From: Pseudomonadota bacterium
GTDB lineage: Bacteria > Pseudomonadota > Gammaproteobacteria > Burkholderiales > Burkholderiaceae_C
DNA length: 64,000 nt
Reading direction: 5' to 3'
NCBI GenBank assembly: GCA_020161145.1
Contig: JAIUPQ010000001.1
Span: forward strand, 496,001 to 560,000
Below, piece after piece: positions 10,388 through 18,353 of this stretch. Each line of letters starts with the position of its first letter. Positions within the stretch are counted from its first letter, which is position 1. The notes under the pieces are model-generated. The model was not told where the DNA came from and did no database searches. It saw nothing but the letters and a program-made list of their open reading frames with translations. The position numbers and the translations under genes were made by a program.

Positions 10388-10918
10388 TTACTGGCCTTCG
10401 ACCATCTTCTTCAGATTGGCCAGGCCGGCCTGGTAGACGCCGGTGACGGCCTTGACGGCGGCCTCGTCGTTCTGCTCGGGCGGCGGGTCGTTGTTGGGAT
10501 GGCCGCGGTAGAAGGCGCCGCGCCATTCGACCCGCGCCTTGCCTTCCCCATCGGGCGTGACCTGGATGGTGGACGTGTAGTTGGTCACCGGCAGCGCCCC
10601 ACCGTCCTTGGCGCGGTAGCTGTATTTCATGCCGGCATCGTCCCAGCTTTGCAGGGTTTCGGTCAGTGTGCCGCCCCCTTTGATGGCCAGCTCACGCACC
10701 GAGCCCACCGTGTTGCCCTTGTCGGCCGGGCTGGCCTGCACCACCGGATGCCATGTGGCCAGGGCGTCGAAGTCCTTGATGGTGGCCCAGACCTTGGCGG
10801 CGGGGGCGTTGACGGTGATGGTCTCGGTGACCTTCTGGCGCGTGGGGCCGTGGGCCAGGGTGCTGCTGGCGGCCAGCGCGAGGGCACTGGCCAGCAGGAG
10901 GCGGCGGTGACGGAGCAT
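10388..10918 (-). CDS. MxaD-like SRPBCC-fold periplasmic protein
   Basis: Exported protein of about 176 residues: signal peptide (LLLASALALAASSTLAHG) and then a START/SRPBCC domain (VTETITVNAPAAKVWATIKDFDALATWHPVV ...). MxaD proteins in methanol-dehydrogenase clusters have this fold and are thought to help electron transfer from the dehydrogenase to its cytochrome. ATG codons exist at 10924 and 10918; AAGGA touches the first and lies 6-7 bp before the second, so 10918 is used. The stop abuts the downstream start codon with no gap. Confidence 0.82.
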   Translation of the reverse strand: MLRHRRLLLASALALAASSTLAHGPTRQKVTETITVNAPAAKVWATIKDFDALATWHPVVQASPADKGNTVGSVRELAIKGGGTLTETLQSWDDAGMKYSYRAKDGGALPVTNYTSTIQVTPDGEGKARVEWRGAFYRGHPNNDPPPEQNDEAAVKAVTGVYQAGLANLKKMVEGQ

Positions 10919-10929
10919 GGGCATTCCTT

Positions 10930-11847
10930 TCAGGTGAGGGAGATGAAGGGGCCGAAGCCGCGCGGGTTGCGGCCAACGGGGATGCGGGTGCGTTCGCGGC
11001 CGCTGGCGGCGTCGAGCACGCTGACGGCATCGTCCATCCAGTTGACGACCCAGATCTCGTCACCCCAGGCGGCGATGCCTTCGGGGTAGCCGAAGCCGTC
11101 CAGGGTGCGCAAGGGGGCGAGGCTGTGGGCGTCGAACTGGCTGACGCTGTCGGCATGCTGGTTGGTGACGTAGAGCCAGCGGCCATCGCGGCTGACGGCG
11201 GCGCCATAGGGCGCGGCGCCGGTGGGCAGACGGTGGGTGACGGTGAGGGTGGCCAGGTCGATGACGCTGGCGTCGTCGCTTTGCACGTTGAGCGCAAAGA
11301 GGCGGCCGCGCGGCGCATCCAGCGCCAGCGCAAAGGGGTGGCTGCCCACGGGCACGCGGGCCTGCACGCGCAGCGTGGCGGCGTCGAGCACGGCCACGCA
11401 GTCGTCGTCGCGCTCGGCCACATAGACGCGGCCCGCGTGCACCAGCACGCCGGCCGGGGCGCGGCCCAGGGCGGCCTCATCGGTGCGGGCGCCCAGCACC
11501 AGCAGGCGGTTGGCATACCAGTCGGCGGCATAGACGGTGCCGTCTTCGGTGGCCGCCAGCCCGACCGGGCCCTGGCCGGCGGGCAGGGTTTGCGCCACCT
11601 GCCGGGTGGCGGTGTCGATGACGCTGATGGCGCGGCTGTCGGGGCAGGAGACGTAGACCCGACGACCCAGCGCCACCACGCCGGCCGGTGAGCGGCCCAC
11701 GGGCACGGTGGCCACCACCTGGCGGCTGGCCACGTGGATGACGCTGACGCTGTGGCTGGCCTGGTTGGTGATCCAGGCGTGGGCGTCGCCCGCGCGCAGC
11801 GACAGCGGCGCGGCCAGGGCGGCGGCAAGCAGGTGGCGGCGCTTCAA
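10930..11847 (-). CDS. YVTN-type beta-propeller protein (PQQ-catabolism-associated)
   Basis: Periplasmic beta-propeller of 305 residues; signal peptide (RRHLLAAALAAPLSLRAGDAHA) then seven or so repeats such as SVSVIHVASRQVVATVPVG and AISVIDTATRQVAQTLPAG. Such propellers accompany PQQ dehydrogenase loci; the partner is unknown. The only workable start is a TTG at 11847 that coincides with the edge of the small inverted-repeat element next to it, with no good ribosome site, so expression may be altered. Runs into the mxaD-like gene 11 bp downstream. Confidence 0.85.
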   Translation of the reverse strand: MKRRHLLAAALAAPLSLRAGDAHAWITNQASHSVSVIHVASRQVVATVPVGRSPAGVVALGRRVYVSCPDSRAISVIDTATRQVAQTLPAGQGPVGLAATEDGTVYAADWYANRLLVLGARTDEAALGRAPAGVLVHAGRVYVAERDDDCVAVLDAATLRVQARVPVGSHPFALALDAPRGRLFALNVQSDDASVIDLATLTVTHRLPTGAAPYGAAVSRDGRWLYVTNQHADSVSQFDAHSLAPLRTLDGFGYPEGIAAWGDEIWVVNWMDDAVSVLDAASGRERTRIPVGRNPRGFGPFISLT

Positions 11848-12081
11848 CCTAAATCCGGCAGTTGAACGCGCCCGAGCAGGCCGTCATCGGACGGGCTGAC
11901 AAGGCGTGAGGACGCTGCGGGCTGGTGCCCGCGAGGACGACCAATGCCGCCAGCGCGTTCGAGGGTGGCTTGATCGGGCGCGTAGCGCTGCCACTCAAAC
12001 GGTGACGGCGGCCGTGAGCGCAAGTGATCGAGGGCATTGGCGTTTCCAGCGGCGGCAAGCGGTTAACTACCGGGTTTAGGT
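11847..12081. mobile_element. MITE-like non-autonomous element, about 234 bp
   Basis: Inverted terminal repeats of 21 bp (11848-11868 and 12060-12080) match at 17 positions after reverse complementing; both ends begin CCTAAA and share CCGG and AGTT blocks. TTCA occurs directly outside both ends (11843-11846 and 12081-12084), as expected from a 4-bp target duplication, although the left copy is separated from CCTAAA by one A. No transposase is encoded; the interior holds only short open frames. It separates two genes of an operon whose other junctions are within a few bases, which supports late insertion. The parent insertion sequence is not in the window. Confidence 0.7.
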
Positions 12082-12873
12082 TCAGAACGTGACGGCTTGG
12101 GTTGCGTTGAAGGCCAGGCCCTGGTTGTCTTCGATGTGCACGGCCAGTGCGCCGGGTTCACGCGGCGTGAACCAGAAGCGCAGGTTGGGGTTCTCGGAGA
12201 TGGAGAAGTCCACGTCGGCGGTGAGCACGTCCTGGTTGCCGTAGCGGATGACGATGTCGCGCACGAAGTGGGCGGGCGTGAACTGGCGGGTCAACTGGTC
12301 CATGGCCAGCCCTGAGTGGTTGGGGTGGGAGATCATCAACTGGGCTTGCAGGGGCTGGCCGGCGCGCGGCGTGCCCTCCACGCGCAGCCGCATGCGCCCC
12401 AGCGTGGCCAGTGCGGCGGCGGGGTCTTTGCCCGGCGGGGCCGAGCAGCCGCCGCTGGCCTTGACGAAGCGGGTGGTCATCAGCAGCTCGCCGGTCTCGG
12501 TTTCGGCGATGGCGCGCATGACGGTGTAGCTGTCCACGCGCACGCGGGTTTCGATCTGCGCGGGCCCGGTGGCGGGGCCAAAGACGAAGGTGGCGGAGAG
12601 TGGCGAAGGGTTGTGGTCGGTCACCAGCCACATCCGCTTGACGGGCATGGCGGCGGAGAGGGCGATGGGCACCACGGCGGCGTCTTCGGCGCGGGCCGGG
12701 GCCTGGAGCGTGACGCGGCCATCGTCCACGTGGGTGATGGGCCGGCTGCCGAACAGCGCCGCGCGCACCTTGAGCCAGGGCTCGCTGCGCGCCGGGTCGT
12801 CCTCGGGCTTGGCCTGCGCCCAGGCCAGCGTGGGTAGGGCGGTTGCCGCCAGAAAAACGCGCCGCTGAATCAT
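12082..12873 (-). CDS. SoxYZ-like carrier protein, copy 2 (quinoprotein-associated)
   Basis: Paralogue of the carrier at 8667, also 263 residues. Signal peptide QRRVFLAATALPTLAWAQ, then the same landmarks: PWLKVRAALFGSRPI, WLVTDHNPSPLSATFVFGPA, VKASGGCSAPP (internal GGC Cys), SHPNHSGLAMDQLTRQFTPAHFVRD and ISENPNLRFWF. The two copies align over their full length, but with many substitutions, so the duplication is old. The stop codon lies in the TTCA bordering the MITE-like element. It follows metallohydrolase copy 2 by 51 bp. Confidence 0.88.
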   Translation of the reverse strand: MIQRRVFLAATALPTLAWAQAKPEDDPARSEPWLKVRAALFGSRPITHVDDGRVTLQAPARAEDAAVVPIALSAAMPVKRMWLVTDHNPSPLSATFVFGPATGPAQIETRVRVDSYTVMRAIAETETGELLMTTRFVKASGGCSAPPGKDPAAALATLGRMRLRVEGTPRAGQPLQAQLMISHPNHSGLAMDQLTRQFTPAHFVRDIVIRYGNQDVLTADVDFSISENPNLRFWFTPREPGALAVHIEDNQGLAFNATQAVTF

Positions 12874-12924
12874 GGTCGTGTCCTCAATGCAGGCTCTTGC
12901 CGCAACGGGCTGGGCACCTGGCGC

Positions 12925-13869
12925 CTACTCATCCTCCCACTCCAGTTCGGCATAGGCGGTGGTGACGTTGCGGCGGTGGAAGGCATCCACCAGTTGCCAC
13001 GATGATGCGGCCTGCTGCCCCACCTTGTCCACCGCCTGGGTGATGGTCTGGTGGGCGGCGATGGCGGCGCGGGTTTCGCGGGCCAGCGTGGCCAGGTAGG
13101 CGGCTTGCGGGGAGAAGGCGCTGGCCGCGTCGTGGCTGACGGCGCCATGGCCGGGCACGATGGTGCGGGCGCCCAGGCCGGTCAGGGTGTCGGTCACGGC
13201 AATCCAGCCCCGCAGCGAGCCGTCCAGCGCAGGCAGGTGGGTGATGAACAGCAGGTCGCCGGTGATGAGGGTGCGGGTGGCGGCGTCCCAGACGGTGAGG
13301 TCGTGGTTGGTGTGGGCGGTGGGCCAGGCGCGCAACTCAAGGCTGCGTCCGCCCAGATCCAGCATCCGGGTCTGTGTGGGCACCACCGGGCTGTAGGGGC
13401 CGGCCAGCGCGGTGTCGGGCAGGGTCGTGCCGAATTCGCGCGTGAGTGCGGCGCGGTAATAAGGTGCGCGTGCGGCCAGCGCGCCGGGCAGATTGGTGTG
13501 TGACCATTGGGTGGCGTTCTCGGCCATGAAGGCTTCGCGACCCAGGATGTGGTCAGGATGGACGTGGGTGTGGATGACGTGGCAGATGGGCTTGTCGGTC
13601 AGCGCCTGCACGGTGGCGCGCCAGCGCAGGCCCAGCGCCGGGGTGCCGCCGGTGTCGATGACGGCGGCGCAGCGCGAGCCGACGATGAGGGTCAGGTTGG
13701 CGACGTCGCCCTCGGGCGCCTCGGCCCAGTCGGCGATGCGGCCGACGTGGACGTGGATGCCCGGCGCGACTTCCTCGGTGGTCAGCGGCGCCAGCGGCGC
13801 CGCCGCCGTGGCATGCAGCGCCACCCACAGCAGCGCGGCTGCGCAGGCGGGCGCGTGCCAATGTGTCAT
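12925..13869 (-). CDS. metallo-beta-lactamase-fold relay protein, copy 2 (intact metal site)
   Basis: Periplasmic metallohydrolase of 314 residues in the SoxH-related 'quinoprotein relay' group. Signal peptide (WHAPACAAALLWVALHATAAA), then a full binuclear-site motif set: VIHTHVHPDH, a downstream His in PTAHTNHDLTVW, the bridging Asp in ITGDLLF and TIVPGHGAVSHD. The start ATG at 13869 overlaps the upstream gene's stop by 4 bp. Copy 1 at 9455 shares the architecture but not the HxHxDH site. The substrate is unknown; thiol esters or per-thiols on the neighbouring carrier are a reasonable guess only. Confidence 0.87.
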   Translation of the reverse strand: MTHWHAPACAAALLWVALHATAAAPLAPLTTEEVAPGIHVHVGRIADWAEAPEGDVANLTLIVGSRCAAVIDTGGTPALGLRWRATVQALTDKPICHVIHTHVHPDHILGREAFMAENATQWSHTNLPGALAARAPYYRAALTREFGTTLPDTALAGPYSPVVPTQTRMLDLGGRSLELRAWPTAHTNHDLTVWDAATRTLITGDLLFITHLPALDGSLRGWIAVTDTLTGLGARTIVPGHGAVSHDAASAFSPQAAYLATLARETRAAIAAHQTITQAVDKVGQQAASSWQLVDAFHRRNVTTAYAELEWEDE

Positions 13870-14234
13870 CTTGCGTTGATGAAGCAGGCCGACTGAACCT
13901 TCTTTTGCAGGTCGCGGTAGCGACGAGCATCTTTTTGCGCGGTGTTGTTGTCGCGGATCACGGCCCCGCGCTCGCCGCCTATGGTGGCGGCCTTGAACTC
14001 GGTGGAGAGGGTCAGGTACTGTTCGTAGCTGAGTTCCTCGGCCATCTTGTCCAGCGCGCACGAGCATTTGCTGACCATCTCGAACTGCGAGCCGGGGTTG
14101 TTGGCCATGCACTCCAGCACGTACTGCACACGCTCGTTGGTGGGGAAGTCGTTGTCGCGGGCGGCAGCATGGGCTGCGCCGGCAGCCAGCAGGGCGGTGC
14201 ACAACAGGCGGGCGGCGGTGGTCATACGGGTCAC
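13866..14234 (-). CDS. small Cys-containing exported protein of the xoxF cluster
   Basis: I do not recognise a named family. A signal peptide (RLLCTALLAAGAAHAA) leads to a mature part of about 100 charged, helical residues with four Cys: one in VLECMANN, two in KCSCALDKM and one in SACFINAR, which could form disulfides outside the cell membrane. GTG at 14234 overlaps the upstream stop (GTGA) and has AAGG 9 bp before it; an ATG at 14225 is the alternative. It overlaps the downstream metallohydrolase by 4 bp, so translation of the three genes is probably coupled. Confidence 0.75.
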   Translation of the reverse strand: MTRMTTAARLLCTALLAAGAAHAAARDNDFPTNERVQYVLECMANNPGSQFEMVSKCSCALDKMAEELSYEQYLTLSTEFKAATIGGERGAVIRDNNTAQKDARRYRDLQKKVQSACFINAR

Positions 14235-14914
14235 AGCGAGGCACCTTGCAAAGTGAGCACGTCCTCTACCAGCGGCGCGCTGCCACTGCCGGGGACGCTG
14301 GCGCTCATCTGCACCACACCGCCCGGCACATCGGGCGAGAGGGTGAAGACATAGCGCTTGAGCACATAGGACTCGAAGCGGGCGCGATTCGGGTCGTCTT
14401 GATAAGGGGTCAGCACGATCTGCTGCGCGGCCACCGGCCGGCCCTGGTACTGGGCATGGACAGGCTGGACGCTGGCACCCTGGTAGAGCGCCATGCGGAT
14501 GCGCTTGCGGAAGTAGGCGGCGGCACCCTGGGTGGCGTTTTGCATGTCCCGGATGTCGCGCTCCAGAAAGTGCAGCACCACCGGGTTGCCGTCGGGGTCG
14601 TCCACGTCGGGCAGGGTGATGCGGTGCGGGCCGGTGAGGAATTCGCTCCGGCCCACGCAGCACGAGCCGTCGTCGCGCCGGGCCAGGATGATCTGCACGT
14701 CATCGCCAAAGGCCGCGTCGCGGCTGCCACTGTGCTCGAAGCGATAGTGCAGCGCCACGCCCGGTTTGACGTCCACCATCTGCTTGCTCAGAAAGAGCAG
14801 GCGCTCGGCGGTGGAGTAGTCAGGGGGTGGGCCTCCGGTGGGGGCCGAACCGGTTTGGGCACTTGCTGCGGCAGCGGCTGCCCCCAAGACCAGGCTGGCG
14901 AGGGCGCGGTTCAT
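14231..14914 (-). CDS. exported protein of unknown function, xoxF cluster
   Basis: Not recognised. 227 residues with a clear signal peptide (RALASLVLGAAAAAASAQ) and a mostly beta-strand mature part: VALHYRFEHSGSRDAAFGDDVQIIL, a CC pair in GSCCVGRSEF, PVVLHFLERDIRDMQNATQGAAAYFRKRIRMAL, and a C-terminal QMSASVPGSG. The pattern of an outer-membrane or periplasmic lipocalin-like barrel is possible but unproven. The start overlaps the xoxJ stop (ATGA), and the stop overlaps the next gene, so it belongs to the xoxF operon. Confidence 0.75.
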   Translation of the reverse strand: MNRALASLVLGAAAAAASAQTGSAPTGGPPPDYSTAERLLFLSKQMVDVKPGVALHYRFEHSGSRDAAFGDDVQIILARRDDGSCCVGRSEFLTGPHRITLPDVDDPDGNPVVLHFLERDIRDMQNATQGAAAYFRKRIRMALYQGASVQPVHAQYQGRPVAAQQIVLTPYQDDPNRARFESYVLKRYVFTLSPDVPGGVVQMSASVPGSGSAPLVEDVLTLQGASL

Positions 14915-15744
14915 TCGTCCACCAGCGGCACGCCGAACTCGGTGAGGATGGCGCGGATCTCGGGGCCTTTGGTGTCGATCAGGTGTTCGATCTGCGCCCG
15001 CCAATCGGCCTCGCCCCGGCGCACGCCCATGGCGATGGCGTAGTCGAAGCGCACGCCCGGCTCCGAGGCCATGGGGATGAGGCGCATCTTGGGGTTGCTG
15101 GCGCGCTTGACGTAATAGCCGGCCAGCGGCCCCCAGACGATGGCGGCGTCGATCTTGCCGGCCGCCAGCTCTTTCTCGATCAACTCGCCCGGGTAGTGGG
15201 CGGGGTCGGCGTCCAGCATCTTGTAGGGCACGCCCTGATCGACCAGGTCGTGTTTGACCAGCCATTGCGACGCGGGCGAGCGGTCAAAGAGGCCGATGCG
15301 CAGCTTGGCCTGCCGGGCTTTGTCCAGTGCCAGGAAATCGGCCACGGTCTTGACACCGTCCAGCCCGCGGCCTTCGGCCACGACCAGCGCGTAGGTCGAG
15401 CGGTAATAGGGCTTGGTGGCCCAGACCTGCTCGAATCCCACGGGCACGCCCATGACGATGTCGCAGGGGTAGTCCTGCCCCGGGAGTTTGAAGCGCAGCG
15501 TGTTGCGCACAAAGCCCATGCGCTGGGGAAAGTGGTAGTAAGTGACCGGCAGGTTCAGTGCCTGGCCGAACAGCGTGGCCAGTTTGTTCTCGATGCCTTC
15601 CCCAGCGGTGTTCGAGAACGGCATGTTGTTGGGGTCTTCGCAGACCTTGAAGGCACTGCGCGCAGGCTCACCGTCCTGCGCCATGGCGGCGGTGGCCCAG
15701 GTCAGGGCGACGAGGGCCAGGCTGCGGCGCAGGCTCACCGTCAC
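14911..15744 (-). CDS. xoxJ: XoxJ/MxaJ-type periplasmic binding protein
   Basis: Periplasmic solute-binding-fold protein, 277 residues, of the 'quinoprotein dehydrogenase-associated' family. Signal peptide RRSLALVALTWATAAMAQ, then FKVCEDPNNMPFSN, a hallmark of MxaJ/XoxJ proteins, and later PCDIVMGVPVGFEQV, TKPYYRST and IDAAIVWGPLAGYY. XoxJ is proposed to help mature or activate XoxF. The gene lies between xoxG and two unknown exported proteins and shares 4-bp overlaps with both neighbours. Confidence 0.9.
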   Translation of the reverse strand: MTVSLRRSLALVALTWATAAMAQDGEPARSAFKVCEDPNNMPFSNTAGEGIENKLATLFGQALNLPVTYYHFPQRMGFVRNTLRFKLPGQDYPCDIVMGVPVGFEQVWATKPYYRSTYALVVAEGRGLDGVKTVADFLALDKARQAKLRIGLFDRSPASQWLVKHDLVDQGVPYKMLDADPAHYPGELIEKELAAGKIDAAIVWGPLAGYYVKRASNPKMRLIPMASEPGVRFDYAIAMGVRRGEADWRAQIEHLIDTKGPEIRAILTEFGVPLVDE

Positions 15745-16136
15745 TTGCCGGCCTCTTCAACCCGGGCCCGGGTGATGGCGCCGTCGGAGCGGCCTTTGAG
15801 ATAGGCGTAGAGGTTGTCGATGTTGCTCATGACGGCGGTGTTGCTGCCAAAGCTCTGCATCCCCTTGTCGAGCCGGCCGTCGCGCACGACTTTGACGAAT
15901 TCGTCCTTGGTCAGGGTCTTGAGGCTGTTGACCAGCGAAGGTCCAACCATGCCTTCCTGATTGGCGCCGTGGCAGCGGTCACAGGCACCGGTGCGCCAGG
16001 CCCGGAAGCCCTTCATGGTTTCCGCATCGACCTTGTAGCCATCCACCACGGTGTACAGCGGCGGTTTGGCATCCTGGGCATGCGCGGTGGCAGCGATCAG
16101 CGCGAGGGCAGCAAAGGCCTGGAGAAACTTCTTCAT
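15741..16136 (-). CDS. xoxG: cytochrome c of the XoxG type
   Basis: Class I c-type cytochrome of 131 residues, the probable electron acceptor of XoxF. Signal peptide KKFLQAFAALALIAATAHA; haem site CDRCH in RTGACDRCHGANQEG; likely axial Met in KGMQSFGSN. It lies just downstream of xoxF in the transcription direction, separated by a 163-bp stretch with two strong hairpins, and its stop overlaps the xoxJ start. Confidence 0.88.
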   Translation of the reverse strand: MKKFLQAFAALALIAATAHAQDAKPPLYTVVDGYKVDAETMKGFRAWRTGACDRCHGANQEGMVGPSLVNSLKTLTKDEFVKVVRDGRLDKGMQSFGSNTAVMSNIDNLYAYLKGRSDGAITRARVEEAGK

Positions 16137-16180
16137 GGATGTCTCTACGTGGTGAGCTTGCGAAAGTGCGTCAACGAAAC

Positions 16181-16211
16181 GCGGGGCGTCACCGCTGCGA
16201 TGACGCCCCGC
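16181..16211 (-). terminator. perfect 11-bp hairpin between xoxF and xoxG
   Basis: GCGGGGCGTCA (16181-16191) and TGACGCCCCGC (16201-16211) pair perfectly with a 9-nt loop. In the minus-strand transcript it is followed by GTTTCGTTG, which has only a weak T tract, so it is better read as a partial terminator or mRNA-processing hairpin than as a strong terminator. Confidence 0.55.
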
Positions 16212-16256
16212 CTGATGAGCAAGGGATGACCCTGACTCTGTGCAAAGCACCGGGCG

Positions 16257-16290
16257 GCCTTGACGCACCCCATTGGGGTTGCGTCAAGGC
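16257..16290 (-). terminator. long hairpin just downstream of the xoxF stop
   Basis: GCCTTGACGCACCCC (16257-16271) pairs with GGGGTTGCGTCAAGGC (16275-16290) with one bulged base and an ATT loop. It begins 10 bp beyond the xoxF stop codon. Lacking a T tract on the minus strand, it may protect the xoxF mRNA 3' end and lower expression of the genes downstream. Confidence 0.55.
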
Positions 16291-16299
16291 GTGCGGCAC

Positions 16300-18120
16300 T
16301 CAGTTGGGCAGGGCAAAGACGGTCAGCGAGCCACCGAGTTCGGTGTACTGACCCAGTTCACGGTAGCCACCCACGGCGCCCAGGCCGTCGTTGTCTTTCT
16401 CAAGACCAGCCGCCATGCCGATGCCGGCCCAGCCACCGATACCCGAGAACACGCCGATGTACTGCTTGCCTTTGTGCTGGTAGCTGAAGACGTTGCCGAT
16501 GATGCCCGACGGGGTCTTGAACTTGTACAGCTCCTTGGTGATGTCCTTGCTGTCCACACACTTGAAGAAGCCTTCCAGCGTGCCGTAGCAGGACAGCCCG
16601 CCAGCGGTGTTCAGCGAGCCGCTCCAGACCGAGAACTTCTCAGGCTTGGACTGGACGATCTTGCCGGTGCCGGCGTTCCAGGTGATGAAGTTGCCCATGC
16701 CGCCATGGCTGTTGGGGGCCGGGAACATCGACAGCGTGGCACCCACGTACGGCTGGCCTGCGGTGTATTCGACAGCGAACGGCTCGTAATCCATGCACAC
16801 ATGGTTGGTGGGCACGTAGAAGAGGCCCGTCTCGGGGTCGAACGACGCGGGCTGCTGGTCTTTGGAGCCCAGCGCGGCCGGGCAGACGCCCTTGGTGTTG
16901 ACGTCGGGGCCGTTCTTGGCGGTGGAGTACTTGTCCACCACTTGCGGGCGGCCGGTCTTCATGTCGACGTGGGTGGCCCAATTGACCACCGGATCGAACT
17001 TCTCGGCCACCAGCAGCGCGCCGTTGGTGCGGTCCATGGTGTAGCCAAAGCCGTTGCGGTCGAAGTGCACCAGCGCCTTGGTGGGCTTGCCCTTGACGGG
17101 GATGTCGGCCAGGATCATCTCGTTGATGCCGTCAAAGTCCCATTCGTCGTGCGGCGTCATCTGGTAGACCCAGTTGACCTTGCCGGTGTCCACGTCGCGC
17201 GACCAGATCGACATCGTCCACTTGTTGTCGCCCGGCCGCTGAGCCGGGTTCCAGGTCGAGGGGTTGCCGGTGCCGTAGAAGACGGCGTTCAGCGCCTTGT
17301 CGTAGCTGAACCAGCCCCAGGTGGTGCCGCCGCCGATCTTCCACTGATCGCCCTTCCAGGACTTGAGCGACGAGTCCTTGCCCACGGGGGCCAGTTTGCC
17401 GTCGGTCCAGGTCATGGACTTGTCGGGGTCCATCAGCATTTCGGCGTCGGGGCCCACCGAGTAGCCCTTCCACGCGGGCTTGCCCGTGTTGATGTCGTAG
17501 GCAGCCAGGAAGCCACGCACACCCCATTCGCCACCCGAGATGCCGGTGATGACCTTGTCTTTGAAGACGTGTGGGGCGTTGGTGTTGACGGCGCCCAGCT
17601 TGGGATCGCCGTTCTTGACCGTCCAGATCATCTTGCCGGTCTTGGCATCCAGGGCCACCAGGTTGGAGTCGGCCTGCTGCAGGAAGATCTTGCCTTCGGC
17701 GTAGGCCAGGCCACGGTACACCGTGTCGCAGCACATCTGGGGGATGACTTGCGGGTCTTGCTTGGGCTCGTACTTCCACTTGATCTTCTGGGTGTCCAGG
17801 TCAATGGCGAAGACCTTGTTGGGGAACGGCGTATGCAGATACATGGTGCCGTCGATGACCAGCGGCGAGCCTTCGTGACCGCGCAGCACGCCCGTGGAGA
17901 ACGTCCAGGCCACCTGCATCTTGCCGGCGTTGCTCTTGTTGATCTGTTTGAGCTTGCTGTAGCGCTGGTTGTACATGTCGCCCGCCTGCATGGCCCAGTT
18001 GGCGGGGCTGGCGATGTGCTTCTCAACGTCGGCATTGGCATTGGCCAAGCCCGGCAGAGCCAGCATCGCTGCGGCCGCGCAGGGTGCGAGCATGGATTTG
18101 CGTTGCCCGTGAATCCTCAT
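16300..18120 (-). CDS. xoxF: lanthanide-type PQQ-dependent methanol/alcohol dehydrogenase XoxF
   Basis: Periplasmic PQQ enzyme of 606 residues that oxidises methanol or other short alcohols and passes electrons to XoxG. A signal peptide (about 28 residues) is followed by an eight-bladed propeller with repeated tryptophan-docking motifs. The adjacent Cys pair that touches PQQ is C130-C131 ([10 protein letters not shown]). The catalytic Asp is in [11 protein letters not shown]328 with a second Asp at 330. This DxD pair is the known mark of lanthanide-dependent XoxF enzymes; calcium MxaF has Ala at the second position. ATG at 18120 with AAGGAG 6 bp upstream. No mxaI is present. First gene of the cluster. 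Confidence 0.95.
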   Translation of the reverse strand: MRIHGQRKSMLAPCAAAAMLALPGLANANADVEKHIASPANWAMQAGDMYNQRYSKLKQINKSNAGKMQVAWTFSTGVLRGHEGSPLVIDGTMYLHTPFPNKVFAIDLDTQKIKWKYEPKQDPQVIPQMCCDTVYRGLAYAEGKIFLQQADSNLVALDAKTGKMIWTVKNGDPKLGAVNTNAPHVFKDKVITGISGGEWGVRGFLAAYDINTGKPAWKGYSVGPDAEMLMDPDKSMTWTDGKLAPVGKDSSLKSWKGDQWKIGGGTTWGWFSYDKALNAVFYGTGNPSTWNPAQRPGDNKWTMSIWSRDVDTGKVNWVYQMTPHDEWDFDGINEMILADIPVKGKPTKALVHFDRNGFGYTMDRTNGALLVAEKFDPVVNWATHVDMKTGRPQVVDKYSTAKNGPDVNTKGVCPAALGSKDQQPASFDPETGLFYVPTNHVCMDYEPFAVEYTAGQPYVGATLSMFPAPNSHGGMGNFITWNAGTGKIVQSKPEKFSVWSGSLNTAGGLSCYGTLEGFFKCVDSKDITKELYKFKTPSGIIGNVFSYQHKGKQYIGVFSGIGGWAGIGMAAGLEKDNDGLGAVGGYRELGQYTELGGSLTVFALPN

Positions 18121-18230
18121 GGTGTCTCCTTGCCTACAGGGTGAATGTGGGGTGGCTGGGTGTGCAAGGCTGACTCCCGACCACCCGCTGTCGAGGCCAA
18201 CCCCTGCGCTTGCCGCGCGGGAGAATATCC

Positions 18231-18246
18231 CGCAACTCGCGTGCCC
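18231..18246 (-). promoter_or_regulatory. candidate sigma-54 promoter upstream of xoxF
   Basis: On the minus strand the bases read GGGCACGCGAGTTGCG, which matches the -24/-12 pattern TGGCACG-N4-TTGCW at all but the first and last positions and keeps GG and GC exactly 10 bases apart. It points toward xoxF, about 110 bp before its ATG. Found by eye in a GC-rich region, so chance similarity is possible. Confidence 0.4.
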
Positions 18247-18353
18247 GGGCTGGCCGAGCGGCCGATGTGCCATGCCCTTGCGGTGGCGCTACCCGGCCTC
18301 ATTCCCTTGTAACGGCTTTGGTCGGCCCTGGGGAGGGGGCTGAGTCAGGGGTT

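Noticed and set aside
11849..12058. A 69-codon minus-strand open frame inside the MITE-like element
   Set aside because: No similarity to a transposase is seen, it has no ribosome site, and its ends fall in the terminal repeats.
16300..18120. Calcium-dependent MxaF considered instead of XoxF
   Set aside because: The second Asp of the DxD motif (residue 330) is present and no mxaI gene is in the cluster.
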